64,000 nt of DNA from Chryseobacterium daecheongense (lineage in GTDB: Bacteria > Bacteroidota > Bacteroidia > Flavobacteriales > Weeksellaceae). Every line of letters starts with the position of its first letter. Within the stretch, counting starts at the first letter, position 1. This document shows, piece after piece, positions 43,282 through 52,389 of the stretch. The DNA is taken from NCBI GenBank assembly GCA_027920525.1, contig CP115858.1, positions 2,976,001 to 3,040,000 on the forward strand. Reading direction: 5' to 3'. Made by a program: the position numbers and the translations under genes. The notes beneath the pieces are model-generated. The model was not told the origin of the DNA, made no database searches, and worked only from the letters and a program-made list of their open reading frames with translations.

Positions 43282-43832
43282 AGTAGTTATATTAAACTTT
43301 ATATAGATTTATTTCCTTACAAATTTAAGTATTAAATATCAATTGTTAGTTGATCATTGGTTAATTGTGAAAAGCATTGTGAATAACTGTGGAAAACTTT
43401 TATAAACTAAATATTTTTCCAATACTAAAATTTACTAATGAGAAAAATCTTTGGAAAGCCAACGGAAAATTTCAAAAATCTTTTTTGGAAGAATTCATTA
43501 GCTTTTCCATAAATGAGTAATTAATAATTAAAATTGTTAACAACTAAACGATTTTTGTTAGTAACCCTCTAAATAATCAGATTTACAAGAAATTATATTG
43601 TGAATTAAATATGAATTACATAAAAATTTAGTGTTATCAACTTTTTAGGGTAAAGTTATCCCCGAAACTCACAACACTCAACAACAATACTCATTATTCT
43701 TTTATCAAAAAAAAAAAATTGTTGGTTAGTGAGTGTTGGGCTTGTGGGAAGTTTTTTGAAAACTTTTTTTTATTCGATCTTTTTCAAAAGTTTAAAATCT
43801 TACATTTGTGAAACGAAAATTCTAAGATATTT
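43282..43832. other. AT-rich intergenic region with DnaA-box-like words
   Basis: A 550-bp gap between divergent rpiB and pgk with no gene. TGTGAATAA (43378-43386) and TGTGGAAAA (43388-43396) each differ by one base from the DnaA-box complement TGTGGATAA. TTATCAACT (43634) and TTATCCCCG (43656) are weaker matches. An inverted repeat (AACACTCA-ACAACAAT around 43673-43688 against ATTGTTG and TGAGTGTT at 43718-43737) lies near a run of twelve A. I see promoters and possibly an origin-like element; the latter is not established. Confidence 0.35.
43801..43808 (+). promoter_or_regulatory. -7 promoter box of pgk
   Basis: TACATTTG matches TAnnTTTG, 24 nt before the pgk ATG. Confidence 0.55.
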
Positions 43833-45023
43833 ATGAAAACAGTGAATGATTTCAATTTTAAAGACAAAAAGGCTTTAGTAAGGGTGGATTTTAATGTTCC
43901 GCAAGATGATCAGCTTAAAGTTACGGATAATACAAGAATTGCTGCGGTTAAACCAACTATTGATAAAATTCTTAATGATGGAGGATCTGTGATTTTAATG
44001 ACTCACCTGGGAAGACCTAAAGGAGAGGTGAAAGACGAGTTTTCATTAAAGCATATTCTTGAGGAAGTATCCAATGTTTTAGGAAAAGAGGTAAAATTCG
44101 TAGAAGAATCTGTAGGACCAAAAGCTGAGCAGGCTGCTTCCGAGCTTAAACCTGGTGAAATTTTATTATTGGAGAATCTTAGATTTCATAATGAAGAAGA
44201 GAAAGGAGATGAAGGCTTTGCCGAGCAGCTTTCTAAATTAGGAGATGCCTATGTGAATGATGCATTTGGTACTGCACACCGTGCACATGCTTCTACAGCG
44301 GTAATCGCTAAGTTTTTTGATTCAACTAAATTTTTCGGTTTACTGATGGCTAATGAGCTTACAGCTATTGATAAAGTTTTAAAGAATGGTGAAAGGCCTG
44401 TAACTGCGATACTTGGAGGATCAAAGGTTTCAACTAAAATTACCATTATAGAAAATATTCTACCTGCCATTGATAATTTAATTATTGGTGGTGGAATGGC
44501 ATTTACATTTATTAAAGCTCTTGGAGGTAAAATAGGTAATTCCTTGGTGGAAGAGGACAAGTTACCTTTAGCACTGGAAATTTTGGCTAAAGCAAAAGAC
44601 CATCATGTGAAAGTTTATCTGCCATCTGATACGATCATTGCAGAAAGTTTTAATAATGATGCTGATAGGAAGGAAGTAGATATATATGCTATTCCTGAAG
44701 GATGGATGGGATTGGATGCAGGTTCAAAATCAAGAGATCAGTTTAATGACGTTCTATTGAATTCAAGAACTATTTTATGGAATGGTCCTATCGGAGTATT
44801 TGAAATGTCAAATTTCGCTGCCGGAACTATTGCACTTGGAGACAGTATAGCTGAGGCAACAAAGCTGGGGGCTTTTTCCTTAGTAGGAGGAGGTGACAGT
44901 GTTGCTTTTGTTAAGCAATTTGGTTACGGAAATAAAGTGAGCTATGTATCTACCGGTGGGGGAGCGATGCTTGAAAGTCTTGAAGGACTGGAACTTCCTG
45001 GTATTGCTGCGATCAATAAATAA
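43833..45023 (+). CDS. pgk: Phosphoglycerate kinase
   Basis: Pgk makes ATP from 1,3-bisphosphoglycerate in glycolysis. The 396-residue protein has all standard marks: VRVDFNVPQ (17-25), the substrate-binding THLGRPKGE (about 57-65), the Gly-rich loop AILGGSKVSTKI (about 194-205), and the nucleotide-binding SLVGGGDSVAFVKQFG near 352-367. It is a single plus-strand gene with its own promoter and terminator, flanked by two long gene-free gaps. Confidence 0.97.
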   Translation: MKTVNDFNFKDKKALVRVDFNVPQDDQLKVTDNTRIAAVKPTIDKILNDGGSVILMTHLGRPKGEVKDEFSLKHILEEVSNVLGKEVKFVEESVGPKAEQAASELKPGEILLLENLRFHNEEEKGDEGFAEQLSKLGDAYVNDAFGTAHRAHASTAVIAKFFDSTKFFGLLMANELTAIDKVLKNGERPVTAILGGSKVSTKITIIENILPAIDNLIIGGGMAFTFIKALGGKIGNSLVEEDKLPLALEILAKAKDHHVKVYLPSDTIIAESFNNDADRKEVDIYAIPEGWMGLDAGSKSRDQFNDVLLNSRTILWNGPIGVFEMSNFAAGTIALGDSIAEATKLGAFSLVGGGDSVAFVKQFGYGNKVSYVSTGGGAMLESLEGLELPGIAAINK

Positions 45024-45044
45024 AAACTGTTATTGTATATAAAG

Positions 45045-45080
45045 AAAATAACCCTCTCAATGTGAGAAGGTTATTTTTTT
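45045..45080 (+). terminator. Terminator after pgk
   Basis: A long hairpin AATAACCCTCTCA/TGAGAAGGTTATT, with one mismatch, followed by eight T. A likely site for the convergent papain-like gene too. Confidence 0.8.
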
Positions 45081-45092
45081 TGAAATCATTAT

Positions 45093-45974
45093 TTATTGAA
45101 CATATGCTACGTAACATTCGTTAATCGCACCATTAGTTGTTTTGGCAAAGAATGAATAATCGATCCAGAAATATCCATTGTTCCCCCAATTTGTTCCCCA
45201 TTGGTTTTGTACTTTAAATGCCTGTTTGGCATCATCATATCCTATTACCGCAATGGCGTGGCCACCTCTGCTGCTACCTGAATGTGACTTCCAGATCCAT
45301 CCGTTAGATGAACTTAAATGATCAAAGCTGTAATCTACTGTTACTGCGATAACTATGGGTAAATTCATGCTTAGAAGTGTTTTTACATTACTGATATCTG
45401 TTTTATCAACCGTTGCCCAGGTGGTAAATTTGTGAGTGCTTGCGGCATTTTTCTGTGAGGAATTTGGCTGAGTAGAACATCCTGTATCTGTATAAGGCAT
45501 TTCCGCCCAACTGCAAACACCCTGATTTTTAATCAGATTTAATCCATCACTTACATAAGCACCTGCATCACAAGATCCGAGCTTGATTTGATTATAAACG
45601 TACTCGGGGCTTCTTTTGGCAGTAACTCCTTTGAAATTAGATTCCAGACCACTAGCTGTGGTATAAGCTGTTGCCCAGGCAACACAAGAACCTTCTGCTC
45701 CCTGGTCTCCAATTGCTGGAAGACCGGGAATTAAATAACTTGAAGCAAGTGCATTTTTTGCTGCTTTTTCGGTCTTACCCTTTAGTCTTAAGGTTAGCTC
45801 ATTGATGTTTACTTTAGCGAAATTGTTGTAAGTAGTTTGATCAATCAGCTTTGCTCCCAATGAGTGAAGTTGCTGTTTTTCTGAAGATTGCGTGTTTAAA
45901 TCTTCGTCTCTTTTTTCGCATGCTGTAATGGATAGCATTCCTATTGCTATCATTACGAGTTTAAAATTTTTCAT
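45093..45974 (-). CDS. C1-family (papain-like) cysteine peptidase lipoprotein
   Basis: A 293-residue lipoprotein (lipobox SITAC, Cys at residue 19) with a papain-like domain from about 80. The oxyanion Gln and catalytic Cys are in IGDQGAEGSCVAWATAYTT (about 88-106), the His in GGHAIAVIGYDD and the Asn in QNQWGTNWGNNGYFWIDY near the C terminus. All catalytic residues are present. Papain-like proteases of this group are surface or periplasmic in Bacteroidota and probably degrade proteins. It is a single gene upstream of the convergent pgk terminator. Confidence 0.9.
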   Translation of the reverse strand: MKNFKLVMIAIGMLSITACEKRDEDLNTQSSEKQQLHSLGAKLIDQTTYNNFAKVNINELTLRLKGKTEKAAKNALASSYLIPGLPAIGDQGAEGSCVAWATAYTTASGLESNFKGVTAKRSPEYVYNQIKLGSCDAGAYVSDGLNLIKNQGVCSWAEMPYTDTGCSTQPNSSQKNAASTHKFTTWATVDKTDISNVKTLLSMNLPIVIAVTVDYSFDHLSSSNGWIWKSHSGSSRGGHAIAVIGYDDAKQAFKVQNQWGTNWGNNGYFWIDYSFFAKTTNGAINECYVAYVQ

Positions 45975-46690
45975 TGATTAATATTTAAAATGGTTCTGTG
46001 AATGTATAAATTATTTTCACATATCAATGATTTATTTTATGTAAAACATAAGAATTGATAAACAAAATGCATTTATTAATATTTTTTACTTAATTATTTT
46101 TATTTCTGTTTATTTTATTTTTATATTTTATCATTTGTTTTAAATATTTTAATATTTAGTGTGTTTTTATTACTAATTAAGTTATTTTGTTTATTTTTTT
46201 TCTTTAAATAAATTATTTAACTAAATAATTTATTTTATATAATTTAAAATATTTATATTTTTTTTCAAGTTTTAACCTGAAATTTTGATTTTATTCATAA
46301 TTTTTCCTTTTTGAAATGAAAAAAATGGTGTTAAATGTTTCTTTTTGGTAATTTTTTAAATATCTCTAGTGAATTAGTGGTGTTATTAATATGTTTTTTA
46401 TTATTTCTAATATGGTTGATTTTATTAATTAAAATACTAAGTTTAAAAGTGAGAGATGGTATTTGTCTATAGATTTATTAAGTTGGTGATTTTTAATAAT
46501 CCAAGGGTAATTTTTAAATCGATAGGGTAGGAGAGAAATTTGGAAATGTATATTTCATTTTGATTTAACGATCTATTGCAGAGTTTGAAATAATGTTAAA
46601 TGAGAATGGGAGATAAAAATTATTTATTGATTTAAGTTTTGTCGATTCTTATTACATTTTATATTTTGAATAGTAAACGTAAATAAATAA
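45975..46690. other. Very AT-rich gene-free stretch
   Basis: Over 700 bp without an ORF of coding character. Most of it is A/T, with long T and A runs. A perfect 14-bp inverted repeat (46206-46219 and 46222-46235, loop AC) made only of A and T lies within it. No tRNA, repeat family or protein remnant was seen. The end next to 45974 must hold the promoter of the cysteine-peptidase gene. Confidence 0.6.
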
Positions 46691-46722
46691 AAAAGGTCTG
46701 ATAAAATATCAGACCTTTTATT
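46690..46722 (-). terminator. Terminator after the methyltransferase gene
   Basis: Stem AAAAGGTCTGATA/TATCAGACCTTTT with an AAA loop and a T run on the minus strand. Confidence 0.88.
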
Positions 46723-46749
46723 CAAGATAATTTTACAAATTATCTTGAA
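46721..46749. other. Second perfect hairpin beside the terminator
   Basis: 13-bp perfect inverted repeat TTCAAGATAATTT/AAATTATCTTGAA with a 3-nt loop. It touches the terminator hairpin, so the two form a double-hairpin 3' end. Confidence 0.6.
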
Positions 46750-46836
46750 TTTTTAATTATTAATTTCTTCACTTTTTTATTTTGGAGCCAAATTTGTCAA
46801 AAATTGACCTTCAGAAATATATCAAAAATCGATTTT

Positions 46837-47658
46837 CTATCTTTTTTCGATAATGTATATCAAACTTGAAAATTCGTTCGAAAAAATGGCGTTTACGTTA
46901 GAAATCGTTCCGTAGATGATAGCTTTTAGCCAAAAAAGTGGTGATTTTTTATATTTTTCGCTTAGCATTGAGATGTAATATGAATCCAGGACAAGCGGTT
47001 TGATTTTTCTTAATTTCCAATCTGGATTTTTTGATATTAAATTTTCCATCCCTTTTTTTGAAAAATGAAAGATATGTCTTGGAACGTCATAAGCAGCCCA
47101 ATATTCTTTGTAGTGTTTTGCATCATACGAAGTAGGGTTGGGTACGGCAATGATCAGAAGTCCTTTTTCTTTTAATTTATTATGAAAGATTTCCAGGATC
47201 TCTGACTGATTTTCAATATGTTCAAAAACATGCCATAATGTAATTGCATCAAGACTATTATCTTCTAAGGAAGTAATGTTATCTATTATTTTAGCTTTTG
47301 TTACTTTGCTCTGGGCAGCTTTTCTTGCATCTGGATTAGGTTCATATCCAAACGTCTGAAAATCATTTTCTATAAATTTTACAAATTCTCCGGCGCCACA
47401 ACCATAATCCAGAACTTTTGAATTCTTATTAATACGATCTATGAGAATTGTTTTCTTATACTGAAGATTGAAAGACTGAAGGAATTTATATACTTTTTCT
47501 TTTAGGCTTCCTGAATCCTGATGATGTGAAATGTAATCCTCGCTTTCGTAGTATTTTGAAATGTTGGATGGAATAGGGGAGGTTTTGAAAACTCCTTTAG
47601 TTTCTGTTTCTTTAATTTCAAATATTTCCTGAGTCAGAAAGTGATCTTTAATTTTCAT
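46837..47658 (-). CDS. Class I SAM-dependent methyltransferase
   Basis: A 273-residue methyltransferase of the Methyltransf_23 type. The SAM-binding motif is VLDYGCGAGEFVKFIE (about 87-102). Motif II/post-I follows in FGYEPNPDARKAAQ, and LDAITLWHVFEHIENQSEIL and LLIIAVPNPTSYDAKHYKEY show the usual Asp/His-containing catalytic segments. The substrate is unknown. It is not the RsmG that often sits near mnmG. It ends at the double hairpin, and mnmG lies upstream beyond a parS site. Confidence 0.85.
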   Translation of the reverse strand: MKIKDHFLTQEIFEIKETETKGVFKTSPIPSNISKYYESEDYISHHQDSGSLKEKVYKFLQSFNLQYKKTILIDRINKNSKVLDYGCGAGEFVKFIENDFQTFGYEPNPDARKAAQSKVTKAKIIDNITSLEDNSLDAITLWHVFEHIENQSEILEIFHNKLKEKGLLIIAVPNPTSYDAKHYKEYWAAYDVPRHIFHFSKKGMENLISKNPDWKLRKIKPLVLDSYYISMLSEKYKKSPLFWLKAIIYGTISNVNAIFSNEFSSLIYIIEKR

Positions 47659-47745
47659 TAAAATATTCTTTTATAGTAAAAATTATGATATTTAGAGTTT
47701 ATATAAAGCTCATAAATACCTTAATTTTTGTTTTAAATTTAATTA

Positions 47746-47761
47746 TGTTTCACGTGAAACA
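47746..47761. other. parS centromere site 1
   Basis: TGTTTCACGTGAAACA is identical to the 16-bp consensus parS bound by ParB. It is extended to a 24-bp perfect palindrome (47742-47765) by flanking ATTA/TAAT. It lies just after the mnmG stop. Confidence 0.93.
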
Positions 47762-47769
47762 TAATGTAA

Positions 47770-49632
47770 TTATCGTCCTAAATAGACCAGTAAAACGTTG
47801 ATATCAGCAGGGGATACACCACTGATTCTTCCTGCTTGGGCAATTGTTTTTGGTCTTACATTATTCATTTTTTGTTTAGCCTCAGATGATAAGCTTGAGA
47901 GTTTTAGATAATCAAAATCTTCAGGAATTTTAATGTTTTCCAAACGATTCAGTTTTGCAACATTTTCTTTTTCCTTTTCAATATATCCTTTGTATTTGAT
48001 ATTAATTTCAGCCTGTTCCCTTACTTCATCGTCAAATTGAGAGGCTACTTCTTTAATGATATCAATATTTTCAAGCTTTTCTAATGTAATATTAGGTCTG
48101 GTAAGAAACTGAGAAGCTCTGTAGGCTTGATCTACAGGATTACTTTCTTCACTTTCTAGAATAGGATTGATGATTCCGGGTTTTAAAGAAGTTTCTCGCA
48201 AGAATGTTTCAAGTTCCTCACTTTTAGCTATTTTTTGCTCAACTTTTCTTAATCTTTCTTCTTTTGCAAGTCCTAGTTGATACGCTTTTTCAGTTAATCT
48301 GATATCCGCATTATCCTGTCTTAAAAGGAGTCTGTATTCGGCACGTGAGGTAAACATTCTGTAAGGTTCCTCTGTACCTTTGGTAATAAGATCATCAATT
48401 AAAACTCCTATATATGCTTCATCCCTGTTAAGAATAAATTCTTCTTTACCGTGTACTTTATTATGGGCATTAATACCTGCCATTAAACCTTGACCGGCCG
48501 CTTCTTCATATCCTGTAGTACCATTAATTTGTCCGGCAAAATATAAATTATCAATTAGTTTTGTTTCTAAGGTATGCTTTAACTGGGTAGGGGGGAAGTA
48601 GTCGTATTCAATGGCATAGCCTGGACGGAAAACCTTTACATTTTCGAATCCTGGAATATGTTTCATAGCTTTGATTTGTACATCTTCCGGTAAGGAAGAA
48701 CTAAAGCCGTTTACATATATTTCTACTGTTCTCCAGCCTTCTGGCTCTACAAATAACTGGTGTCTTGTACGTTCAGCAAATCGGTTGATTTTATCTTCAA
48801 TACTAGGGCAATATCTTGGACCTAAACTCTGAATGGTACCATTAAACATAGGGCTTCTGTCAAAACCTTCGCGTAGAATATCGTGTACGGTTTCGTTGGT
48901 GTAAACGATATGACAACTTAATTGTTTGGTTAACTTCGGAGTATCTAAGTAACTGAACTTTTGTGGCTTTTCATCTCCTTTTTGCTCTTCCATTTTGGAA
49001 TAATCAAGGCTTCTTCCATCTACTCTCGGTGGAGTACCGGTTTTCATTCTTCCGGCTTCAAAACCTAAAGATACCAATTGTTCTGTAATGCCAAAAGCTC
49101 TGGGTTCTCCCATTCTTCCACCTCCCAATTGTTTATCGCCAACGTGGATCAAACCATTAAGGAAAGTACCGTTTGTGAGGACTACAGATTTAGCTTTAAT
49201 TGAAATTCCTAAAGAAGTTACCACACCAACTACCTGGTTATTTTCGATAATAAGCTGCTTTACCATATCCTGAAAGAAATCAAGATTGGGTGTATTTTCT
49301 AATGCTAAACGCCATTCTTCAGCGAAAAGCATTCTATCGTTCTGGGTTCTGGGTGACCACATCGCAGGACCTTTTGAAAGGTTCAGCATTTTAAATTGTA
49401 TGGCTGATTTGTCAGCTACAATTCCTGAATATCCTCCCATAGCATCAATCTCACGTACGATCTGCCCTTTAGCTATTCCTCCCATAGCAGGGTTACAGCT
49501 CATTTGACCAATGGTCTGCATGTTCATTGTAACGAGTAGGGTTTTTGATCCAAGGTTTGCAGCTGCGGCTGCAGCTTCGCAACCTGCATGGCCTGCACCT
49601 ACTACTATTACGTCATATATTTCTGAAATCAT
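47770..49632 (-). CDS. mnmG: tRNA uridine 5-carboxymethylaminomethyl modification enzyme MnmG
   Basis: MnmG (GidA), with MnmE, adds the carboxymethylaminomethyl group at U34 of certain tRNAs. The 620-residue protein has the FAD-binding VVGAGHAGCEAAAAAANLG (9-27), the conserved cysteine- and glycine-rich SCNPAMGGIAKGQIVREIDA (about 44-63), GRRYCPSIEDK-type motif LGPRYCPSIEDKINRFAERT, and the C-terminal MnmG domain. All expected parts are present. Two identical parS sites flank it on both sides, one immediately after the stop and one 46 nt before the ATG. Confidence 0.97.
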   Translation of the reverse strand: MISEIYDVIVVGAGHAGCEAAAAAANLGSKTLLVTMNMQTIGQMSCNPAMGGIAKGQIVREIDAMGGYSGIVADKSAIQFKMLNLSKGPAMWSPRTQNDRMLFAEEWRLALENTPNLDFFQDMVKQLIIENNQVVGVVTSLGISIKAKSVVLTNGTFLNGLIHVGDKQLGGGRMGEPRAFGITEQLVSLGFEAGRMKTGTPPRVDGRSLDYSKMEEQKGDEKPQKFSYLDTPKLTKQLSCHIVYTNETVHDILREGFDRSPMFNGTIQSLGPRYCPSIEDKINRFAERTRHQLFVEPEGWRTVEIYVNGFSSSLPEDVQIKAMKHIPGFENVKVFRPGYAIEYDYFPPTQLKHTLETKLIDNLYFAGQINGTTGYEEAAGQGLMAGINAHNKVHGKEEFILNRDEAYIGVLIDDLITKGTEEPYRMFTSRAEYRLLLRQDNADIRLTEKAYQLGLAKEERLRKVEQKIAKSEELETFLRETSLKPGIINPILESEESNPVDQAYRASQFLTRPNITLEKLENIDIIKEVASQFDDEVREQAEINIKYKGYIEKEKENVAKLNRLENIKIPEDFDYLKLSSLSSEAKQKMNNVRPKTIAQAGRISGVSPADINVLLVYLGR

Positions 49633-49677
49633 TTTTTATACCTGTTTTAAGGCTTAAATTTTAATCTTTTTACTAAA

Positions 49678-49693
49678 TGTTTCACGTGAAACA
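49678..49693. other. parS centromere site 2
   Basis: A second exact TGTTTCACGTGAAACA, 1932 bp from the first, in the upstream region of mnmG. Flanking bases extend it to a 20-bp palindrome. Confidence 0.93.
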
Positions 49694-49813
49694 TTATTTT
49701 AAAATACTGCTTTAATAAGCCTGTATTCATTGTTTTTCGCCATGTTTATTTCGTTTCATTCAAAAAAATAAATTAAAAAAACATGGTGTAAAGATTACAA
49801 ATGCCAAACTACA

Positions 49814-50224
49814 TTATCCAATGTATTTAGCTAAATAGAAATCTTCTTTACTTCGCATTTCTTTTTCTTCTTCTTCGGTCTTGTCCTTATATCCGCAAAG
49901 ATGAAGGATGCCATGTCCTAAAACCCTTCTTAATTCTTCTTCATAATTTTTTGATAGGGTAGAAGCATTATCTGAAATGCGCTGCAAAGATACGAAAATC
50001 TCTGCGCTTATTGTTTTGCCTTTAACATAATCAAAAGTGATGATGTCTGTATAGTAATCATGTTGTAAATAATCCTGATTAATTTTAAGTAAATATTCAT
50101 CATCACAAAAGATGTAATTGATTTCACCCAATTTTTTTCCTTCTGAAAGAATGATATCTTCCAGCCATTTTGTATAATCTGTGTTCACAGATTCCGGTAA
50201 GTTTTCGTAAAAGAATTGTATCAT
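49814..50224 (-). CDS. ybeY: rRNA maturation endonuclease YbeY
   Basis: YbeY is a zinc endoribonuclease for 16S rRNA 3' maturation. The 136-residue protein ends with HGILHLCGYKDKTEEEEKEM (about 103-122). The first two zinc His are present, but the usual third His (HxxxHxxGYDH) is Asp in GYKDK; other Bacteroidota YbeY proteins seem to share this change. The rest (YYTDIITFDY, SAEIFVSLQRISDNA) fits. It starts 4 nt from the stop of the upstream patatin-type gene. Confidence 0.92.
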   Translation of the reverse strand: MIQFFYENLPESVNTDYTKWLEDIILSEGKKLGEINYIFCDDEYLLKINQDYLQHDYYTDIITFDYVKGKTISAEIFVSLQRISDNASTLSKNYEEELRRVLGHGILHLCGYKDKTEEEEKEMRSKEDFYLAKYIG

Positions 50225-50228
50225 TTTT

Positions 50229-52385
50229 TTAAAACCAGTGTCCTAGTATTACACTGAATATGCCTTTTTGATTATTTTTTAGAGAGTGACTGAAATTAAT
50301 TTTAATTTGTCCGAACGGAGATTTATATCCTGCTGTTATTCCCAGGGAACTGTAGTTAAGTTTAGCTGCGTTTTCAAAAGTTATATCGTTGGAAAGGTTC
50401 GCAAAAGAGAAGTTTCCACTTATGAAATAATTTTTGTTGAATTTAAACTGAAGATCATTAGATACTAAAACAACGTTGTTAGTGCTTAGCTGTGCAAAAT
50501 AAAATCCTGCAAAACTTCTGAAATTAACTACATTCTGTTCAAAAATTCCTCCCAGTTTATATTTATAGAATTCCGGAAGATTTTCACCGATTGTTATTCC
50601 TCCATATAAATTCAGACGATAAGTAAATTGTTTTGCCAAAGGAATATTTATTCTGATATCAGCTTTTACCTGAACAATTCTTTTTTCAAGTTCAGATTTC
50701 ATCAGATCGACCACTTTTCCTTCAGCAGCTATATAAATTCCTTTTGAAGGAAAATCCTTATCGTTTTGAGTATCGCTTTTTATAAATACATAGGGATTAA
50801 GGAAACGGCTTACTCTTTCATTTGATCCGTTCATATCAGCACTGAAATAATCGTGGCTGATCCCGCCGCCGATTGCAAACTTATCTTTCCATACGGATTG
50901 GATATAGGCTTCATTTCTTAACCATTTCCAGCTGTCAACAACATTATTATTGATGTCTTTAAGATCAATGCTCATTCCCGAAGAGTAGATTCCGAATCCC
51001 GGAATGTATCCGTTATCAATGAAATAATTGAGATAATACCTCGGCTGGTCACCCACAATAACGTCAAGCGACAGATTTGAATTTCTGAATAAGAGTCTTT
51101 TTGCAGAATAGTTTAGAAGCAATCCTGTTTTGAAGACATCATCATAGTGTAATCCGAATTTAAAAAAATGTCTGGCATCGTCTTCGGTTACATACAATTT
51201 AAGATAATTGGCATTATTTTCCGATACAATATCATAATTGATGAACTTGTAATTATTAGTTGCTACCAGTCGGTCTATTTTTTTGTTAATGCTACCGTAA
51301 GTTTCCATAGAGGGAAGGTGTAATCCCATTTTCCCCAGAGCATAGTTTTTACCGTAAATTTTGCTTCCAATTAAAGAAATGCTGTCAATCTTATATACGT
51401 TGGAATAAATTGGATTTACGCGCTGTCTGAGGCGGTCAAAAGAACGCTTGGGTAACTGATTCAGTATATCAACATATTTGAGTCCTTCAACATATCCGCT
51501 ATCCAGGATTTTTTTCTTTTCATCATAGCTGGTCGCGGACATTCCTTTAAGGTCCGGTTTGATGTTAATATCAGTGTACTTGTACTGACGTTTTGTATCC
51601 TTGTGGATATTCATATCAATAACCTGGTTAAGAATGGCTATAATATTGTTTAAATCTTCTCTTTTTGATAAGTCCTGGTTAAGGTCCACACCAATAACGA
51701 TATCGATTCCTTTGTCCTTTAATGGCTTTGATGGATAGTTAACAGTCATAGCTCCATCTATGTAAATACTGTCGCCAACTTTTACCGGATCCATTAAAGA
51801 CGGAAATGCGGAACTTGCCATAATAGATTCTACGAGATCACCTTTTTCAAAAATCTGCATATTCCCACTTTCCAGATTGGTAGCAACACACATAAAAGGA
51901 ATTGGTAATTTGGAGAAATCATCAATGTTCGAAACATTTTTAAACAGTTCCTTTAACAGGTAAACATTTTTCTGTCCAGTACTGATAGAAGAGGGGAGAT
52001 TGATCTTACCATGCTTAATGGGAATGGAAAGAAGATATTTGTCAACAGATTTATTAAAGAATGTGCTTTCCTTTCTGGATTTAGGATCCATGATCAGAGA
52101 ATAGAAATCGGTATCCATAACGATTTTTTCTATTTCTTTTCCGGAATATCCTGAAGCATATAGTCCTCCAACAATAGCTCCCATACTGGTTCCTGCAACA
52201 TAGTCAACTTTTACTCCCAGGGAGTCGAGTACCTTTAATACTCCAACATGAGAAAATCCTTTAGCTCCTCCGCCGGCAAGTGAAAGTCCTATCCTTGGAT
52301 TTTTTGGAATCACGAGTCCTTTTCTTACCTGCGATTGCAGCAAAAGTAATTGGAATATGAACAGGAGGACCAGGAGTTTTCTCAT
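50229..52385 (-). CDS. Patatin-like phospholipase with outer-membrane barrel domain
   Basis: A 718-residue protein with a signal peptide (MRKLLVLLFIFQLLLLQSQ) and a patatin domain at about 28-230. The oxyanion loop is LAGGGAKGFSHVGVL, the nucleophile Ser is in AGTSMGAIVGG (about 62-72) and the catalytic Asp in YIDGAMTVNYPS. The rest is a POTRA-like region (RLVATNNYKFINYDIVSE) and a C-terminal 16-strand-like barrel ending GHWF. This is the PlpD-type (type Vd autotransporter) architecture, an outer-membrane phospholipase. It ends 4 nt before ybeY, so they may be co-transcribed. Confidence 0.88.
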   Translation of the reverse strand: MRKLLVLLFIFQLLLLQSQVRKGLVIPKNPRIGLSLAGGGAKGFSHVGVLKVLDSLGVKVDYVAGTSMGAIVGGLYASGYSGKEIEKIVMDTDFYSLIMDPKSRKESTFFNKSVDKYLLSIPIKHGKINLPSSISTGQKNVYLLKELFKNVSNIDDFSKLPIPFMCVATNLESGNMQIFEKGDLVESIMASSAFPSLMDPVKVGDSIYIDGAMTVNYPSKPLKDKGIDIVIGVDLNQDLSKREDLNNIIAILNQVIDMNIHKDTKRQYKYTDINIKPDLKGMSATSYDEKKKILDSGYVEGLKYVDILNQLPKRSFDRLRQRVNPIYSNVYKIDSISLIGSKIYGKNYALGKMGLHLPSMETYGSINKKIDRLVATNNYKFINYDIVSENNANYLKLYVTEDDARHFFKFGLHYDDVFKTGLLLNYSAKRLLFRNSNLSLDVIVGDQPRYYLNYFIDNGYIPGFGIYSSGMSIDLKDINNNVVDSWKWLRNEAYIQSVWKDKFAIGGGISHDYFSADMNGSNERVSRFLNPYVFIKSDTQNDKDFPSKGIYIAAEGKVVDLMKSELEKRIVQVKADIRINIPLAKQFTYRLNLYGGITIGENLPEFYKYKLGGIFEQNVVNFRSFAGFYFAQLSTNNVVLVSNDLQFKFNKNYFISGNFSFANLSNDITFENAAKLNYSSLGITAGYKSPFGQIKINFSHSLKNNQKGIFSVILGHWF

Positions 52386-52389
52386 AGGA

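Noticed and set aside
47742..47765. parS palindrome as a transcription terminator of mnmG
   Set aside because: No T run follows and the sequence equals the parS consensus exactly.
47770..49632. RsmG/gidB next to mnmG
   Set aside because: The neighbouring methyltransferase is a Methyltransf_23-type protein, not the shorter RsmG.
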